Shown: positions 1-8,308 of the stretch, piece by piece
Layout of the letters: each line of letters begins with the position of its first letter
Numbering within the stretch: the stretch's first letter is position 1
Origin: Cytophagales bacterium
Lineage (GTDB): Bacteria; Bacteroidota; Bacteroidia; Cytophagales; Cyclobacteriaceae
Reading direction: 5' to 3'
Assembly (NCBI GenBank): GCA_003504855.1
Contig: DNZD01000285.1
Span: 1 to 12,591, forward strand
DNA: 12,591 bases
Translations under genes and position numbers: made by a program
The notes under the pieces: generated by a model
Database searches by the model: none
What the model was told of the DNA's origin: nothing
What the model saw: the letters and a program-made list of their open reading frames with translations, nothing else

Positions 1-245
1 CCGATCAGCCCGCTGATTTTGACGGAGCCCGACTCTACATCTTCGTCCTTCACCCCGTAGTTGCCGATATGCACCGTGTTCATAATCAGAATCTGCCCGA
101 AATAACTGGGGTCGGTAAATACTTCCTGGTAACCCGTCATGCCGGTGTTGAAACAGATTTCTCCGCCGGTGGTGCCGATCTTTCCGATCGCCACTCCTTC
201 CAGCAGCAGGCCATCTTGGAGGAGGAGGTACGCTTTATGACTCAC
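1..245 (-). CDS. carA: Carbamoyl-phosphate synthase small subunit, N-terminal part (cut by window edge)
   Basis: Small, glutamine-hydrolysing subunit of carbamoyl-phosphate synthase; it supplies ammonia to CarB for arginine and pyrimidine synthesis in the cytoplasm. Only about 81 codons are present. The translation begins SHKAYLLLQDGLLLEG after the start codon, then has GEICFNTGMTGYQEVFTDPS and GQILIMNTVHIGNYG, which match the conserved CarA N-terminal domain (FNTxMTGYQE, TDPSYxGQI, IGNYG). The glutaminase domain with its catalytic Cys lies beyond the window. The start is a GTG at 245-243; an in-frame TAA lies 18 nt upstream and there is no earlier ATG or Shine-Dalgarno sequence. It sits downstream of rplQ, beyond a hairpin terminator, and has its own candidate promoter element, so it is probably a separate transcription unit. 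Identity is firm; the exact start is inferred. Confidence 0.93.
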   Translation of the reverse strand, partial: MSHKAYLLLQDGLLLEGVAIGKIGTTGGEICFNTGMTGYQEVFTDPSYFGQILIMNTVHIGNYGVKDEDVESGSVKISGLI

Positions 246-265
246 TGGAAATGTGGTTGGTTAAA

Positions 266-273
266 CAAAAGTA
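266..273 (-). promoter_or_regulatory. Candidate Bacteroidota -7 promoter element upstream of carA
   Basis: The minus strand reads TACTTTTG here, matching the TAnnTTTG -7 consensus known for Bacteroidota sigma factors. It lies about 20 nt before the carA GTG and downstream of the rplQ terminator, so carA would have a very short leader. No TTTG is found at the expected 19 bp upstream, so the -33 element is missing or degenerate. The element alone could be a chance match. Confidence 0.5.
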
Positions 274-306
274 CATTTCGAAAACGGGTTGCCCTACGGC
301 CGCAAC

Positions 307-342
307 AAAAAAGGGATTGAACCACTGTCCAATCCCTCTTTT
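307..342 (-). terminator. Rho-independent terminator after rplQ
   Basis: A 7-bp perfect stem, GGGATTG (313-319) with CAATCCC (330-336), encloses a 10-nt loop. On the minus strand it is followed by a run of six T, and it is preceded by AAAAGA, so flanking A/T pairs extend the stem. This is the classical shape of an intrinsic terminator, starting about 20 nt after the rplQ stop codon. The A-rich flank on the other side would also let it act on plus-strand transcription. It marks the end of the ribosomal operon. Confidence 0.85.
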
Positions 343-362
343 ATATCGTTTGCGTTCACCGC

Positions 363-890
363 TTATTCCTTCTTTTTCTTGGGTGCTGCGGCCTTCTTGG
401 CCTTTGGCTTTTCCTCAGTGGCTTCGGCAGCAGGTGCTGCTTCAGCTTCAGAACCCTCTGCTTTTTTGCCTGAGCGGCGACTGCGGCGGGTCTTACCCTT
501 CTTCTCGCCCTGGTCCTTCTTGTATGTATCGTTAAAATCAACGAGCTCCATCAGGCACATTTCCGCGGCATCTCCAAGACGGGCATCGCCCAGTTTGATG
601 ATGCGCGTGTAGCCTCCCGGACGGTCCGCTGTACGCGTTGCTACTTCACCAAAGAGCGATTTAATGGACTCTTTATCCTGCAGGTAAGAAAATACCGTAC
701 GGCGAGAATGCATGGTGTCAGATTTGGCCTTGGTGATCAAAGGCTCTACGAATTTGCGCAACGCCTTGGCCTTCGCCACGGTCGTCGTAATTCGCTTGTG
801 AAGGAACAACGACGAGGCCAGGTTAGAGAGCAGCGCATCCCTGTGGGCTTTCTTGCGCCCGAGGTGATTGATTTTTTTACCGTGTCTCAT
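363..890 (-). CDS. rplQ: 50S ribosomal protein L17, with long charged C-terminal tail
   Basis: Large-subunit protein near the polypeptide exit tunnel, assembled on 23S rRNA. The core (residues 1-120) starts [20 protein letters not shown] and contains the family blocks [18 protein letters not shown] and [20 protein letters not shown]. Residues 121-175 are a low-complexity Lys/Ala/Glu/Pro tail ending in PKKKKE. The protein has 175 residues against about 127 in E. coli; such tails are common in Bacteroidota L17. Its ATG shares the A of the rpoA stop (TAATG), suggesting translational coupling. It is the last gene of the operon, just before a hairpin terminator. Confidence 0.97.
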   Translation of the reverse strand: MRHGKKINHLGRKKAHRDALLSNLASSLFLHKRITTTVAKAKALRKFVEPLITKAKSDTMHSRRTVFSYLQDKESIKSLFGEVATRTADRPGGYTRIIKLGDARLGDAAEMCLMELVDFNDTYKKDQGEKKGKTRRSRRSGKKAEGSEAEAAPAAEATEEKPKAKKAAAPKKKKE

Positions 891-1879
891 TAGTCTTCCT
901 CCAGTTTATATTTTGCCAGGTCCATACCGAACGTCAGGTTCTTTTCAGACACCAGTTGTTCAAGTTCGGCGAGGGACTTCTTTCCAAAGTTTCTGAATTT
1001 CATCATGTCGGAGATCTCGAGTTGTACGAGGTCGCCGAGGGTCTTCACATCTGCTGCTTTCAAGCAGTTGTAAGCGCGTACCGACAGATCCAGGTCATGG
1101 AGCGGGGTCTTGAGGAGTTTGCGCATATGCAGCATTTCCTCATCTACCTGCTCAACTTCACTGTCTGTTCCGGTTTCGAGCTCAATCGACTTATCCGAGA
1201 AGAGACGGAAGTGCTGGATCAGGATGAACGCAGCGCCTTCGAGTGCTTTCTCAGGATGGATAGAACCGTCGGTCTGGATTTCCAGCAACAGTTTCTCATA
1301 GTCCGTACGCTGTTCCACGCGGGTGTTTTCAACGCTAAACTTTACGTTTTTAATCGGGGTAAAGATGGCATCGATCGGAATGAATCCGAACACCTGCTCA
1401 TTGGGCTTATTTTCTTCTGCCGGCAGATAACCGCGACCTTTTTCAATGGTCAATTCGATTTCGAGGTGGGCAGCTTCGTCCAAGGTACAGATGACGTGAT
1501 CCGGGTTCAGGATTTCAAACGCTGAAGTGAATTTTGTGATATCACCAGCTTTGAAGTGTTTTTGCTTCTTGATGTTTACGGTAATCTTGTTGTCAAAATT
1601 ATCCGTCAGTTTGCGGAAGCGAACCTGTTTCAGGTTCAGAATAATTTCAGCGACATCTTCTACAACGCCTTCGATGGTAGAAAATTCGTGAAGCACGCCC
1701 GGTACCTTGATACCGGTAATGGCATAGCCTTCCAACGAGGACAACAAGATGCGGCGGAGGGCATTGCCGATGGTGACGCCATATCCCTTTTCCAGCGGCT
1801 TGAAGGTAAAGAAGCCATGGAAGTCATCCGACTTCTCCATCACTACCTTCTCCGGCATTTGAAATGCTAATATTGACAT
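890..1879 (-). CDS. rpoA: DNA-directed RNA polymerase subunit alpha
   Basis: Dimeric scaffold of RNA polymerase; it nucleates assembly with beta and beta', and its C-terminal domain contacts UP-element DNA and activators. At 329 residues it is full length. The N-terminal domain (about 1-232) has the dimerisation block [20 protein letters not shown] (32-51) and [17 protein letters not shown] (208-224). An acidic linker (about 235-258) leads to the C-terminal domain (259-312), with [16 protein letters not shown] and the helix-hairpin-helix stretch [17 protein letters not shown]268 in LSVRAYN aligns by motif with E. coli Arg265, the main DNA-contacting residue. The gene follows rpsD after 23 nt and overlaps rplQ by one base (TAATG). 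Its place between S4 and L17 is the standard alpha-operon order. Confidence 0.99.
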   Translation of the reverse strand: MSILAFQMPEKVVMEKSDDFHGFFTFKPLEKGYGVTIGNALRRILLSSLEGYAITGIKVPGVLHEFSTIEGVVEDVAEIILNLKQVRFRKLTDNFDNKITVNIKKQKHFKAGDITKFTSAFEILNPDHVICTLDEAAHLEIELTIEKGRGYLPAEENKPNEQVFGFIPIDAIFTPIKNVKFSVENTRVEQRTDYEKLLLEIQTDGSIHPEKALEGAAFILIQHFRLFSDKSIELETGTDSEVEQVDEEMLHMRKLLKTPLHDLDLSVRAYNCLKAADVKTLGDLVQLEISDMMKFRNFGKKSLAELEQLVSEKNLTFGMDLAKYKLEED

Positions 1880-1902
1880 AGGTGCTGCTTTATCGTTAAG
1901 GA

Positions 1903-2508
1903 TTACTTCGAGTACAATTCAACGATCAACTGCTCGTTGATATTTTCAGGTATCTCCGTACGCGGAGGCAGATTAACCAGTTTGCCGATCATTTCACCAC
2001 CATCCCACTCAAGCCAGGAGTACTTCTTAGAAGAACCCACCGACAGGCTGGTACTGATAGATTCCAGCGACTTCGACTTTTCACGAACGCCTACGGTTTC
2101 ACCAGGCTTCAGGGAATACGAAGGGATATTAACTACATCGCCATTTACAACGATGTGTTTATGCACTACCAATTGGCGCGCTGCCCGGCGGGTCGGAGCG
2201 ATGCCGAGGCGATAAACTGTATTGTCCAGACGGGACTCGAGCAGTTGCAGGAGCACTTCGCCGGTTACGCCTTTCTTGCGGGTTGCCCGGTCGAATGTGT
2301 GCGCAAACTGACGCTCCAGAACGCCATAGATGTACTTGGCTTTCTGCTTTTCAGCGAGCTGAATTGCATATTCAGACTGCTTGCGCTTCTTGGTCTTGCC
2401 ATGCTGTCCAGGAGGATAATTCTTCTTCTGGAAAGCTTTGCTTTCGCCCAGGATTGGTTCGCTGAACCTTCTTGAAATCTTCGCCTTAGGACCGGTGTAT
2501 CGTGCCAT
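1903..2508 (-). CDS. rpsD: 30S ribosomal protein S4 (cysteine-free form)
   Basis: Primary 16S rRNA binding protein that starts assembly of the 30S 5' domain and lies near the mRNA entry; in E. coli it is also the translational repressor of the alpha operon. The 201-residue product begins [15 protein letters not shown] and has [20 protein letters not shown] at 32-51. The S4 RNA-binding domain spans about 92-150 ([20 protein letters not shown], then [20 protein letters not shown]). There is no cysteine anywhere, so this is the zinc-independent form lacking the N-terminal CxxC pairs. It lies 27 nt after rpsK. S4 autoregulation here is possible, but no target structure was identified. Confidence 0.98.
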   Translation of the reverse strand: MARYTGPKAKISRRFSEPILGESKAFQKKNYPPGQHGKTKKRKQSEYAIQLAEKQKAKYIYGVLERQFAHTFDRATRKKGVTGEVLLQLLESRLDNTVYRLGIAPTRRAARQLVVHKHIVVNGDVVNIPSYSLKPGETVGVREKSKSLESISTSLSVGSSKKYSWLEWDGGEMIGKLVNLPPRTEIPENINEQLIVELYSK

Positions 2509-2535
2509 GTTGTATACTCAAATGCTTGTCTAAAA

Positions 2536-2940
2536 TTATACTCTTCTCTTTTTCGGAGGACGGCAACCGTTGTGCGGCAGTGGCGTCATATCCTTGATGG
2601 TCATCACTTCGATGCCTGAATTCTGGATCGCACGGATCGCAGACTCACGGCCCGAACCGGGACCTTTCACAAATACTTCCACTTTACGCAAACCGAGTTC
2701 AAAAGCCTTCGTAGCGCACTCCTGAGCAGCCGTCTGGGCTGCGTAGGGCGTGTTCTTCTTGGAGCCTTTGAAGCCCATTTTACCGGCTGATGCCCAGGCT
2801 ACCACCTGTCCAGTCGTGTTCGTCATCGAAATAACGATGTTGTTGAAAGTTGCACGAATGTGGGCCTGGCCAATGGCTTCCACCACGACTGTCCGCTTCT
2901 TGCTTTTATCTTTCTTTTTCTCAACCGCTTCGTTTGCCAT
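2536..2940 (-). CDS. rpsK: 30S ribosomal protein S11
   Basis: Protein of the 30S platform that contacts 16S rRNA and borders the E-site mRNA path. The 134-residue product has a basic N-terminal extension ([17 protein letters not shown]) and then the family core: [20 protein letters not shown] (26-45), [17 protein letters not shown] (89-105) and the C-terminal block [16 protein letters not shown]124-G125 in that block matches the Asn-Gly site that forms isoaspartate in E. coli S11; whether it does here is unknown. It lies 30 nt after rpsM and 27 nt before rpsD, in alpha-operon order. Confidence 0.98.
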   Translation of the reverse strand: MANEAVEKKKDKSKKRTVVVEAIGQAHIRATFNNIVISMTNTTGQVVAWASAGKMGFKGSKKNTPYAAQTAAQECATKAFELGLRKVEVFVKGPGSGRESAIRAIQNSGIEVMTIKDMTPLPHNGCRPPKKRRV

Positions 2941-2970
2941 AGGAAAAATCTTATGCGTTCAATTCTTTAA

Positions 2971-3351
2971 TTATCCTTTAGTAGCCTTCTTCTTGTTGGC
3001 TACAGTCTTGCGCTTACCTTTCCGGGTACGGGCGTTGTTTTTGGTCTTCTGACCACGCACCGGCAATCCACGGCGGTGACGAAGACCCCGGTATGAACCG
3101 ATGTCCATCAGACGCTTGATGCTCAGCTGTACTTCCGAACGAAGGGCACCCTCGATGCGGAATTTCTCTGCGATGTATGCGCGGATGGCGTTCGACTCTT
3201 CATCGTTCCAATCCTTTACCTTCTTGTCAAAGTTCACTTTGGCGTGGGTAAGGATTTCCTGAGCGCGTCTGCGGCCAATGCCGTAGATGTACGTCAGGCC
3301 AATTTCGCCTCGCTTGTTATCCGGTATGTCAACTCCTGCAATACGTGCCAT
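2971..3351 (-). CDS. rpsM: 30S ribosomal protein S13
   Basis: Protein of the 30S head that forms the bridge to L5 on the large subunit and contacts P-site tRNA with its basic tail. The 126-residue product begins [20 protein letters not shown]. It has the helix-hairpin-helix stretch [13 protein letters not shown] at 22-34, the [18 protein letters not shown] block at 84-101, and [13 protein letters not shown] in the Lys/Arg-rich tail. The tail runs on to KKKATKG, slightly longer than in E. coli. It follows rpmJ after 24 nt and is the first gene of the alpha-type segment. Confidence 0.98.
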   Translation of the reverse strand: MARIAGVDIPDNKRGEIGLTYIYGIGRRRAQEILTHAKVNFDKKVKDWNDEESNAIRAYIAEKFRIEGALRSEVQLSIKRLMDIGSYRGLRHRRGLPVRGQKTKNNARTRKGKRKTVANKKKATKG

Positions 3352-3375
3352 AGGTTCTTTCGATCATTTATGTGT

Positions 3376-3492
3376 TTATCCCTGACGCTGTTTATAACGT
3401 GGGTTTTTCTTGTTGATCACATACAACTTGCCTTTGCGGCGAATGATCTTACATTCGGCGCTTCGCTTCTTGATGGATGCTCGTACCTTCAT
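3376..3492 (-). CDS. rpmJ: 50S ribosomal protein L36 (zinc-ligand-free form)
   Basis: A 38-residue large-subunit protein that clamps 23S rRNA helices. I translated it directly: [20 protein letters not shown], followed by [18 protein letters not shown] and TAA. Length and the ends MKVRAS and KQRQG are diagnostic. The usual zinc ligands, Cys11, Cys14, Cys27 and His33, are here Ser11, Cys14, Asn27 and Tyr33, so only one remains and zinc cannot be bound in the usual way. The ATG lies one base after the infA stop (TAATATG), so translation is probably coupled. The gene is too short for most open-frame scans but is clearly real. Confidence 0.97.
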   Translation of the reverse strand: MKVRASIKKRSAECKIIRRKGKLYVINKKNPRYKQRQG

Positions 3493-3493
3493 A

Positions 3494-3712
3494 TTACTTG
3501 TATCTAAACGTTATCCTACCCTTTGTCAAATCATATGGCGACATCTCGAGTCGCACCTTATCACCTGGCAGAATCCGGATGTAGTGCATCCGCATCTTAC
3601 CCGAAATATGTGCCAGCACTTCGTGTCCATTCTCCAACTGCACCCGAAACATAGCGTTCGACAATGCTTCCTGAATGGTTCCGTCCTGCTCTATCGACTT
3701 CTGTTTCGCCAC
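3494..3712 (-). CDS. infA: Translation initiation factor IF-1
   Basis: Binds the 30S A site during initiation and supports IF-2 and IF-3. The 72-residue OB-fold protein is of typical length. It reads [20 protein letters not shown], with [20 protein letters not shown] (21-40), [20 protein letters not shown] (40-59) and the ending [13 protein letters not shown], all conserved IF-1 blocks. The start is GTG (3712-3710), giving the expected N-terminus MAKQ. The first 22 nt overlap the end of map in another frame, and rpmJ begins one base after its stop. The overlap and weak start codon suggest that its translation depends on ribosomes finishing map. Confidence 0.98.
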   Translation of the reverse strand: MAKQKSIEQDGTIQEALSNAMFRVQLENGHEVLAHISGKMRMHYIRILPGDKVRLEMSPYDLTKGRITFRYK

Positions 3713-4485
3713 TGATACGAATAATTTTTTTCCAGTTCCTCGTGTGTTGTCAAAATCTCCGTTCGGTCTTCCAAAATCACCACCGTATGCTCAAAGTGAG
3801 CAGATGGTTTTCGGTCGGCCGTCCGGATGGTCCATCCATCCTTTTCCTGCACTACGTTCTTCGTACCCAGGTTGATCATCGGCTCAATCGCGATCACCAT
3901 CCCAGCTGTCAGTTTAGGGCCTTTGCCCCGCTGACCATAGTTGGGTACTTCCGGATCTTCATGCAGGCTCTTGCCTACACCGTGACCCACCAGTTCCCGT
4001 ACCACGCCGTAGCCGAAACTTTCGACGTAGGACTGAATGGCGTAACTCACATCACCAATCCGGTTGCCCGGTCTGGCTTGCTCGATTCCGAGAAACAATG
4101 ACTTGTAGGTTCTCTCCAACAAGTCCAGCGTCTCGGCTGTCACCCCTTCGGTCGGGTATGTGTAGGCCGCATCGCTGTGGAAGCCTTTGTAAAACACTCC
4201 ACAATCAATCGAGACCACATCTCCATCCTTGACCACATAGTCTCCCGGTATGCCATGTACCACTACGTCATTGACGGAGATACACAACGAGGCCGGAAAG
4301 CCGTTGTACTTCAAGAAGGAGGGCATACCTCCCCGGTCTCTGATCACCTCCTCTGCCCTTCGATCCAGGTCCCTGGTTTTGACACCCGGTTTTAACATCC
4401 GGGCTACTTCACCGTGGGCGTGCCCTAAAATCTTGGCACTTTCCCGGATACACTGAATCTCTTCGGTCGTCTTGAGGTAGACCAT
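3691..4485 (-). CDS. map: Methionine aminopeptidase, type I
   Basis: Cytoplasmic metalloenzyme that removes the initiator methionine from nascent proteins when the second residue is small. The 264-residue pita-bread-fold protein carries all expected metal ligands and catalytic residues, judged by motif alignment with the E. coli enzyme: H77 (VVVHGIP), D94 (SIDCG), D105 (HSDAA), H168 (LVGHGVG), E201 (AIEPM) and E232 (FEHTVV). It is type Ia: there is no N-terminal zinc-finger extension. It follows secY after 7 nt, and its last 22 nt overlap infA. The extra-short C-terminal tail after [10 protein letters not shown] (WRNRSR) is encoded within that overlap. The secY-map-infA order without adk is common in Bacteroidota. 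Confidence 0.98.
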   Translation of the reverse strand: MVYLKTTEEIQCIRESAKILGHAHGEVARMLKPGVKTRDLDRRAEEVIRDRGGMPSFLKYNGFPASLCISVNDVVVHGIPGDYVVKDGDVVSIDCGVFYKGFHSDAAYTYPTEGVTAETLDLLERTYKSLFLGIEQARPGNRIGDVSYAIQSYVESFGYGVVRELVGHGVGKSLHEDPEVPNYGQRGKGPKLTAGMVIAIEPMINLGTKNVVQEKDGWTIRTADRKPSAHFEHTVVILEDRTEILTTHEELEKNYSYQWRNRSR

Positions 4486-4492
4486 TTAACCT

Positions 4493-5806
4493 TTATGCCG
4501 CAGCAAACTGAGAACGTCCTTTTACCCTTCCGGACTGCATCATTCCCTCGTAATGTCTCATGAGGAGATAGCTTTCGATCTGCTGGAGGGTATCGAGTAC
4601 CACACCCACCAGAATCAATAGCGATGTTCCGCCATAAAACTGTGCGAAGTTCTGCGTCACGCCTGCACGCACAGCAAATGCCGGCATGATGGCCACGGCC
4701 GCCAAGAACAAGGCGCCCGGAAGTGTAATCTTGGATAAAATACTATCAATAAACTCAGCCGTGGGTTTGCCTGGCTTAATGCCCGGAACAAATCCATTGT
4801 TGCGTTTCAAATTATCTGCAATATCATTCGATGGCACCGTAATCGCGGTGTAGAAGAATGTGAAAGCCAAAATCAGGATGGCAAACAACAGGTTGTACTG
4901 CCAGGAGGTAAAGTCAGCAAATGTTGAGCCTACATACGCTCCCAGATCACTGTTTCTCCAGATGCCAGCCATCAGCGGAGGAATGAACATCAAGGCCTGA
5001 GCAAAGATGATGGGCATTACCCCAGCGCTATTAAGTTTTAGCGGAATAAAGTCGCGTTTGCCACCATACAGTTTATTGCCAACTACTTGTTTGGCATACT
5101 GTACCGGGATGCGGCGTGTGGCCTGGGTCAGGGCGATCACCCCTACCACCACGAAGAACAACACGAGCAATTCAATGATGAACAACAAGGCACCCTGCAT
5201 TCCCTTGCCGGTAGCCTCCAGGTACAATGCTGTAGGGAAACGGGATACGATACCAATCATGATCAGCATGGAGATACCATTGCCAATACCTTTATCGGTG
5301 ATACGCTCACCCAACCACATACAGAACATGGTACCAGAAACCAGGATAATCACGGAAGTAATCTGGAACGTAAGTCCTGGATTGATAATAGCCTCCGGAT
5401 TTACGATAGCGCGCAGGTATCCATAGGACTGAGCTGCCGTGATCAGGATGGTGAGTACGCGGGTAAACTGATTCAATTTCTTGCGACCGCTGTCACCTTC
5501 CTTTTGGAGTTTGGTAAAATGCGGAACGGCTACCGTCAATAACTGCACTACAATCGATGCTGAGATGTAAGGCATGATACCCAGTGCGAAAATCGAAACC
5601 CGACTGAAGGAACCGCCGAGGAATGTATTGAAGAGATCAAACAAACCACCACCCTGATTACCCGTCAGCAGGCTGGGCTCGATGCCGGGCAATACAATAA
5701 ATGAACCTAACCGGAATATGATCAGGAATCCGATCGTATTCAGGATGCGCACGCGCAGGTCCTCGATCGAGAAAATGTTCTTTATGGTGGTAAAGAATCG
5801 CTTCAT
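4493..5806 (-). CDS. secY: Protein translocase subunit SecY
   Basis: Central pore of the SecYEG channel, which exports unfolded proteins or inserts them in the inner membrane. At 437 residues it is full length, with ten predicted membrane segments at roughly 22-40, 73-92, 115-133, 147-166, 176-190, 205-226, 262-282, 303-323, 361-381 and 392-410. A plug-like segment, GGGLFDLFNTFLGGSFSR, lies at 52-69. Conserved landmarks are ALGIMPYISASIVVQLL (74-90), the cytosolic loop block QATRRIPVQYAK (228-239), which contacts SecA or ribosomes, and the end of TM10, GTSLLILVGVVLDTLQQIES. Its ATG overlaps the rplO stop by one base (TAATG). Placement after L15 is the universal spc-operon position. Confidence 0.99.
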   Translation of the reverse strand: MKRFFTTIKNIFSIEDLRVRILNTIGFLIIFRLGSFIVLPGIEPSLLTGNQGGGLFDLFNTFLGGSFSRVSIFALGIMPYISASIVVQLLTVAVPHFTKLQKEGDSGRKKLNQFTRVLTILITAAQSYGYLRAIVNPEAIINPGLTFQITSVIILVSGTMFCMWLGERITDKGIGNGISMLIMIGIVSRFPTALYLEATGKGMQGALLFIIELLVLFFVVVGVIALTQATRRIPVQYAKQVVGNKLYGGKRDFIPLKLNSAGVMPIIFAQALMFIPPLMAGIWRNSDLGAYVGSTFADFTSWQYNLLFAILILAFTFFYTAITVPSNDIADNLKRNNGFVPGIKPGKPTAEFIDSILSKITLPGALFLAAVAIMPAFAVRAGVTQNFAQFYGGTSLLILVGVVLDTLQQIESYLLMRHYEGMMQSGRVKGRSQFAAA

Positions 5807-6252
5807 TATTTTACGGTAGTAGCGCTGCCTCCAGCTTGTTCAATGGCCTTGGTTGCCGTTGCCGAAAAGGCGTGGGCTTCCACGTTCACTTTTGATTTCA
5901 ATTCTCCACGACCCAACACTTTTACCCGGTCGCTCTTACCCACGATACCATTGTCGATCATCAACTTCAGGTTAAGTGCACCTGACTTGGTCTTTTGGGC
6001 GAGTTCTTCCAGGGCATCCAGGTTGATGGCCTTGTAGTAAATCTTGTTGTTGTTCTTAAAACCGAATTTCGGGATACGGCGCTGCAATGGCATCTGACCA
6101 CCTTCGAAGCCAAACTTCTGGTGATAGCCTGAGCGTGACTGGGCACCTTTGTGACCACGTCCTGCGGTACTGCCGCCAGAGCCTTGTCCTCTGCCGAGGC
6201 GCTTATTCGTTTTTGTTGAACCGCTTGCCGGTTTGAGCGTATGCAGCTTCAT
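5806..6252 (-). CDS. rplO: 50S ribosomal protein L15
   Basis: Large-subunit protein that binds 23S rRNA late in assembly. The 148-residue product has the family's basic Gly-rich N-terminus (KRLGRGQGSGGSTAGRGHKG, 17-36), then FGFEGGQMPLQRRIPKFGF (47-65), which threads into rRNA, and a C-terminal globular part with VKVLGRGELKSKVNVEAHAF (110-129) and ending in AIEQAGGSATTVK. The ATG is 2 nt after the rpmD stop, and the stop overlaps the secY start by one base. Confidence 0.98.
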   Translation of the reverse strand: MKLHTLKPASGSTKTNKRLGRGQGSGGSTAGRGHKGAQSRSGYHQKFGFEGGQMPLQRRIPKFGFKNNNKIYYKAINLDALEELAQKTKSGALNLKLMIDNGIVGKSDRVKVLGRGELKSKVNVEAHAFSATATKAIEQAGGSATTVK

Positions 6253-6254
6253 GA

Positions 6255-6434
6255 TTATAATTCTTTAACACTTACCAAGTGACTCACCTTGCGTACCATA
6301 CCCTGTATCTGTGGTGTGTACTCCACTTCAACTGATTTGTCGCGCTTTCCCAGGCCCAATGACTGAATTGTTTTCAGTTGGGTTTCCGGACGTTTGATCG
6401 TGCTGCGGATCTGGGTAATTCTCACTTTTGCCAT
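6255..6434 (-). CDS. rpmD: 50S ribosomal protein L30
   Basis: Small large-subunit protein of ferredoxin-like fold. The 59 residues begin MAKVRITQIRSTIKRPETQL and continue with IQSLGLGKRDKSVEVEY, the classic L30 pattern. The frame stays open 21 codons further upstream, into rpsE, but those residues look nothing like L30 and the chosen ATG gives the normal family length. It begins 4 nt after the rpsE stop and ends 2 nt before rplO. It is absent from some bacteria but regularly found between S5 and L15. Confidence 0.96.
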   Translation of the reverse strand: MAKVRITQIRSTIKRPETQLKTIQSLGLGKRDKSVEVEYTPQIQGMVRKVSHLVSVKEL

Positions 6435-6438
6435 GATC

Positions 6439-6957
6439 TTATCCGTTAAATACTTTTGACAATTCAACACCGCGGTTGCGGGCAACGGTATGCGCATCGC
6501 GCATGGTCGTCAGCGCCTTGAACGTAGCTTTCACCACGTTGTGCGGGTTGGATGAACCTTTTGATTTTGCCAATACGTTGTGCACGCCAGCGCTTTCGAG
6601 CACGGCACGCATAGCACCACCTGCAATAACACCCGTTCCCGGGGAAGCAGGCTTCAGCAACACCAGACCACCACCGAACTTACCGATAGAATCGTGGGGC
6701 ACCGTGCCTTTGATGATCGGAACTTTTACGAGGTGTTTCTTGGCGTCATCGATGCCTTTGGTGATGGCGTCGGTTACTTCATTGGCCTTACCCAGACCAT
6801 AACCTACCACACCGTTTCCATCGCCTACCACCACGATGGCGGAGAAACTGAAACGGCGACCGCCTTTTACCACCTTCGCTACGCGCTGGATGGCAACGAC
6901 CTTTTCTTTGAGATCGATCTCGCTGGCCTTAACTGTACTAACGTTGCTTTGTGTCAT
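6439..6957 (-). CDS. rpsE: 30S ribosomal protein S5
   Basis: 30S protein at the mRNA entry channel, important for decoding accuracy and helicase activity of the ribosome. The 172-residue product has the N-terminal dsRNA-binding-like domain at about 15-78 ([20 protein letters not shown] at 32-51, then [10 protein letters not shown]) and the C-terminal domain with [20 protein letters not shown] (91-110), [15 protein letters not shown] and [15 protein letters not shown]. The block [10 protein letters not shown] includes the loop in which spectinomycin-resistance changes occur in other bacteria; nothing in it looks mutated. It lies 4 nt after rplR. Confidence 0.98.
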   Translation of the reverse strand: MTQSNVSTVKASEIDLKEKVVAIQRVAKVVKGGRRFSFSAIVVVGDGNGVVGYGLGKANEVTDAITKGIDDAKKHLVKVPIIKGTVPHDSIGKFGGGLVLLKPASPGTGVIAGGAMRAVLESAGVHNVLAKSKGSSNPHNVVKATFKALTTMRDAHTVARNRGVELSKVFNG

Positions 6958-6961
6958 GCGC

Positions 6962-7312
6962 TTAGAATTTTAAACCACCTTCCCGGGCGCCGTCGGCCAA
7001 AGCCTTCACGTTGCCGTGGTACAAGTAACCGTTGCGGTCAAAAACTATTTCTTTAATACCAGAAGCGATTGCCTTCTCAGCTACCTTCTTGCCTACGGTC
7101 TTGGAGGTTTCCTTATTCAGGGTTGCCTTCTCAATTTCAGCAGATGAAGCCGATGCGATCGTGTGACCTTTGGAGTCATCGATCAATTGTGCGTAGATCG
7201 CTTTGTTGCTGCGGAACACGGTGAGGCGGGGACGCACCGGAGTGCCTTCCAGGCCCTTGCGAATCCCTTTCTTGATCCGCTGCCGACGATTTTGTTTCAC
7301 GTTGATTGCCAT
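6962..7312 (-). CDS. rplR: 50S ribosomal protein L18
   Basis: Binds 5S rRNA together with L5 and L25-type proteins and helps dock it on the large subunit. The 116-residue product has a basic N-terminus ([20 protein letters not shown], 8-27), [20 protein letters not shown] (27-46), [20 protein letters not shown] (74-93) and the C-terminal signature [19 protein letters not shown]. Length is normal. It lies 8 nt after rplF and 4 nt before rpsE. Confidence 0.98.
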   Translation of the reverse strand: MAINVKQNRRQRIKKGIRKGLEGTPVRPRLTVFRSNKAIYAQLIDDSKGHTIASASSAEIEKATLNKETSKTVGKKVAEKAIASGIKEIVFDRNGYLYHGNVKALADGAREGGLKF

Positions 7313-7320
7313 ATCCTTAC

Positions 7321-7878
7321 TTATTTAGCAGCCGCCTTACCAGCTTTTCTGCGAACGTATTCACCCACATAACGAATACCCTTGCCTTTGTAGGGCTCAA
7401 CCTTGCGGAGGGACTTAATCTTGGCAGCTACCTGACCAAGCAATTGCTTGTCGATGCCTTCCAGGATAATCATAGGGTTTGATCCTTTCTCCTGGATCGC
7501 CTGAACTTTCAGCTCTGACGGAACGGCCATGAATACGCTGTGTGAGTATCCAAGGCTGAGTTCAAGGACATTGGATTGAGCCACTGCCTTATAACCCACG
7601 CCGATGAGCTCCAGTTGCTCTTTGTATCCTTCGCTAACGCCTTTCACCATATTGGCAATCAGGGCGCGGTATAAACCATGCAATGCCCGATCCGGCTTTT
7701 CTTCCGAAGGACGGGATACCTCAATGGAGTTGCCTTCCACCTTCACTTTAAAGTTAGGCTTCAGCACCTGGTGGAGTTCGCCTTTCGGGCCCTTCACCGA
7801 CACCTTGTGGTTGCCTTCCGAAAAGGTGCACGTCACACCTTTAGGAACTTCGATGGGTAACTTACCGATACGTGACAT
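7321..7878 (-). CDS. rplF: 50S ribosomal protein L6
   Basis: Two-domain protein at the base of the L7/L12 stalk, next to the sarcin-ricin loop where GTPase factors act. The 185-residue product begins [15 protein letters not shown] and has [15 protein letters not shown] (25-39), [19 protein letters not shown] (67-85), [14 protein letters not shown] (90-103) and the C-terminal signature [20 protein letters not shown] (161-180). Length is slightly above the 177 of E. coli. It lies 12 nt after rpsH and 8 nt before rplR. Confidence 0.98.
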   Translation of the reverse strand: MSRIGKLPIEVPKGVTCTFSEGNHKVSVKGPKGELHQVLKPNFKVKVEGNSIEVSRPSEEKPDRALHGLYRALIANMVKGVSEGYKEQLELIGVGYKAVAQSNVLELSLGYSHSVFMAVPSELKVQAIQEKGSNPMIILEGIDKQLLGQVAAKIKSLRKVEPYKGKGIRYVGEYVRRKAGKAAAK

Positions 7879-7890
7879 TTCCTGTTTCTT

Positions 7891-8289
7891 TTAATATACG
7901 TAGCACAATACTTCACCACCCACGTTCAATGCCCGCGCTTCCTTGTCGGTGATTACACCTTTGGAAGTCGAGAGAATCGCGATACCGAGACCGTTGAGCA
8001 CCTTGGGTAACTCATCTGCCGGACGGTATTGACGAAGACCCGGTGAGCTGATCCGGTCAATCTTGGAGATGGCCGACTCGCGGGTCTCCGGATTGTACTT
8101 CAATGCAATCTTGATCGTACCCTGCTTGTTCTCAGAGTCCTCGAATTTGTAATTGAGGATATAGCCCTTATCAAACAACACCTTGGTAATCTGCTTTTTG
8201 ATGTTGCTGGCCGGTACTTCCACCACCCGGTGACGGGATTTGATGGCATTCCGGAGCCGGGTCAAATAGTCTGCAATTGGGTCTGTCAT
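7891..8289 (-). CDS. rpsH: 30S ribosomal protein S8
   Basis: Primary 16S rRNA binder of the 30S central domain; in E. coli it also represses the spc operon by binding rplE mRNA. The 132-residue product begins [20 protein letters not shown]. It contains [20 protein letters not shown] (80-99) and the signature [20 protein letters not shown] (102-121), ending [10 protein letters not shown] 69-nt gap separates it from rpsN, the largest in the cluster, and that gap contains a consensus promoter, so rpsH is likely the first gene of a second transcript. Confidence 0.98.
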   Translation of the reverse strand: MTDPIADYLTRLRNAIKSRHRVVEVPASNIKKQITKVLFDKGYILNYKFEDSENKQGTIKIALKYNPETRESAISKIDRISSPGLRQYRPADELPKVLNGLGIAILSTSKGVITDKEARALNVGGEVLCYVY

Positions 8290-8308
8290 GTTCTTTTCTA
8301 TTAGTTCA

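Noticed and set aside
956..1525. Plus-strand open frame of 189 codons opposite rpoA
   Set aside because: Antisense shadow of the strongly conserved rpoA frame; composition is not protein-like and there is no promoter or start signal.
1593..1600. TAATTTTG match to the -7 promoter element inside rpoA
   Set aside because: No TTTG at the 19-bp spacing and it lies in coding sequence; a chance match is likely.
3664..4101. Plus-strand open frame of 145 codons opposite map and infA
   Set aside because: Lies over the catalytic region of methionine aminopeptidase on the other strand; no recognisable domain.
5007..5542. Two overlapping plus-strand open frames opposite secY
   Set aside because: Mirror images of SecY codons (Ile/Thr/Pro or His/Gln-rich); no independent support.
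6435..6497. N-terminal extension of rpmD by 21 codons
   Set aside because: Overlaps rpsE and gives residues unlike L30; the internal ATG gives the normal family start and length.
6476..7056. Plus-strand open frames opposite rpsE and rplR
   Set aside because: Antisense shadows of two clear ribosomal protein genes.
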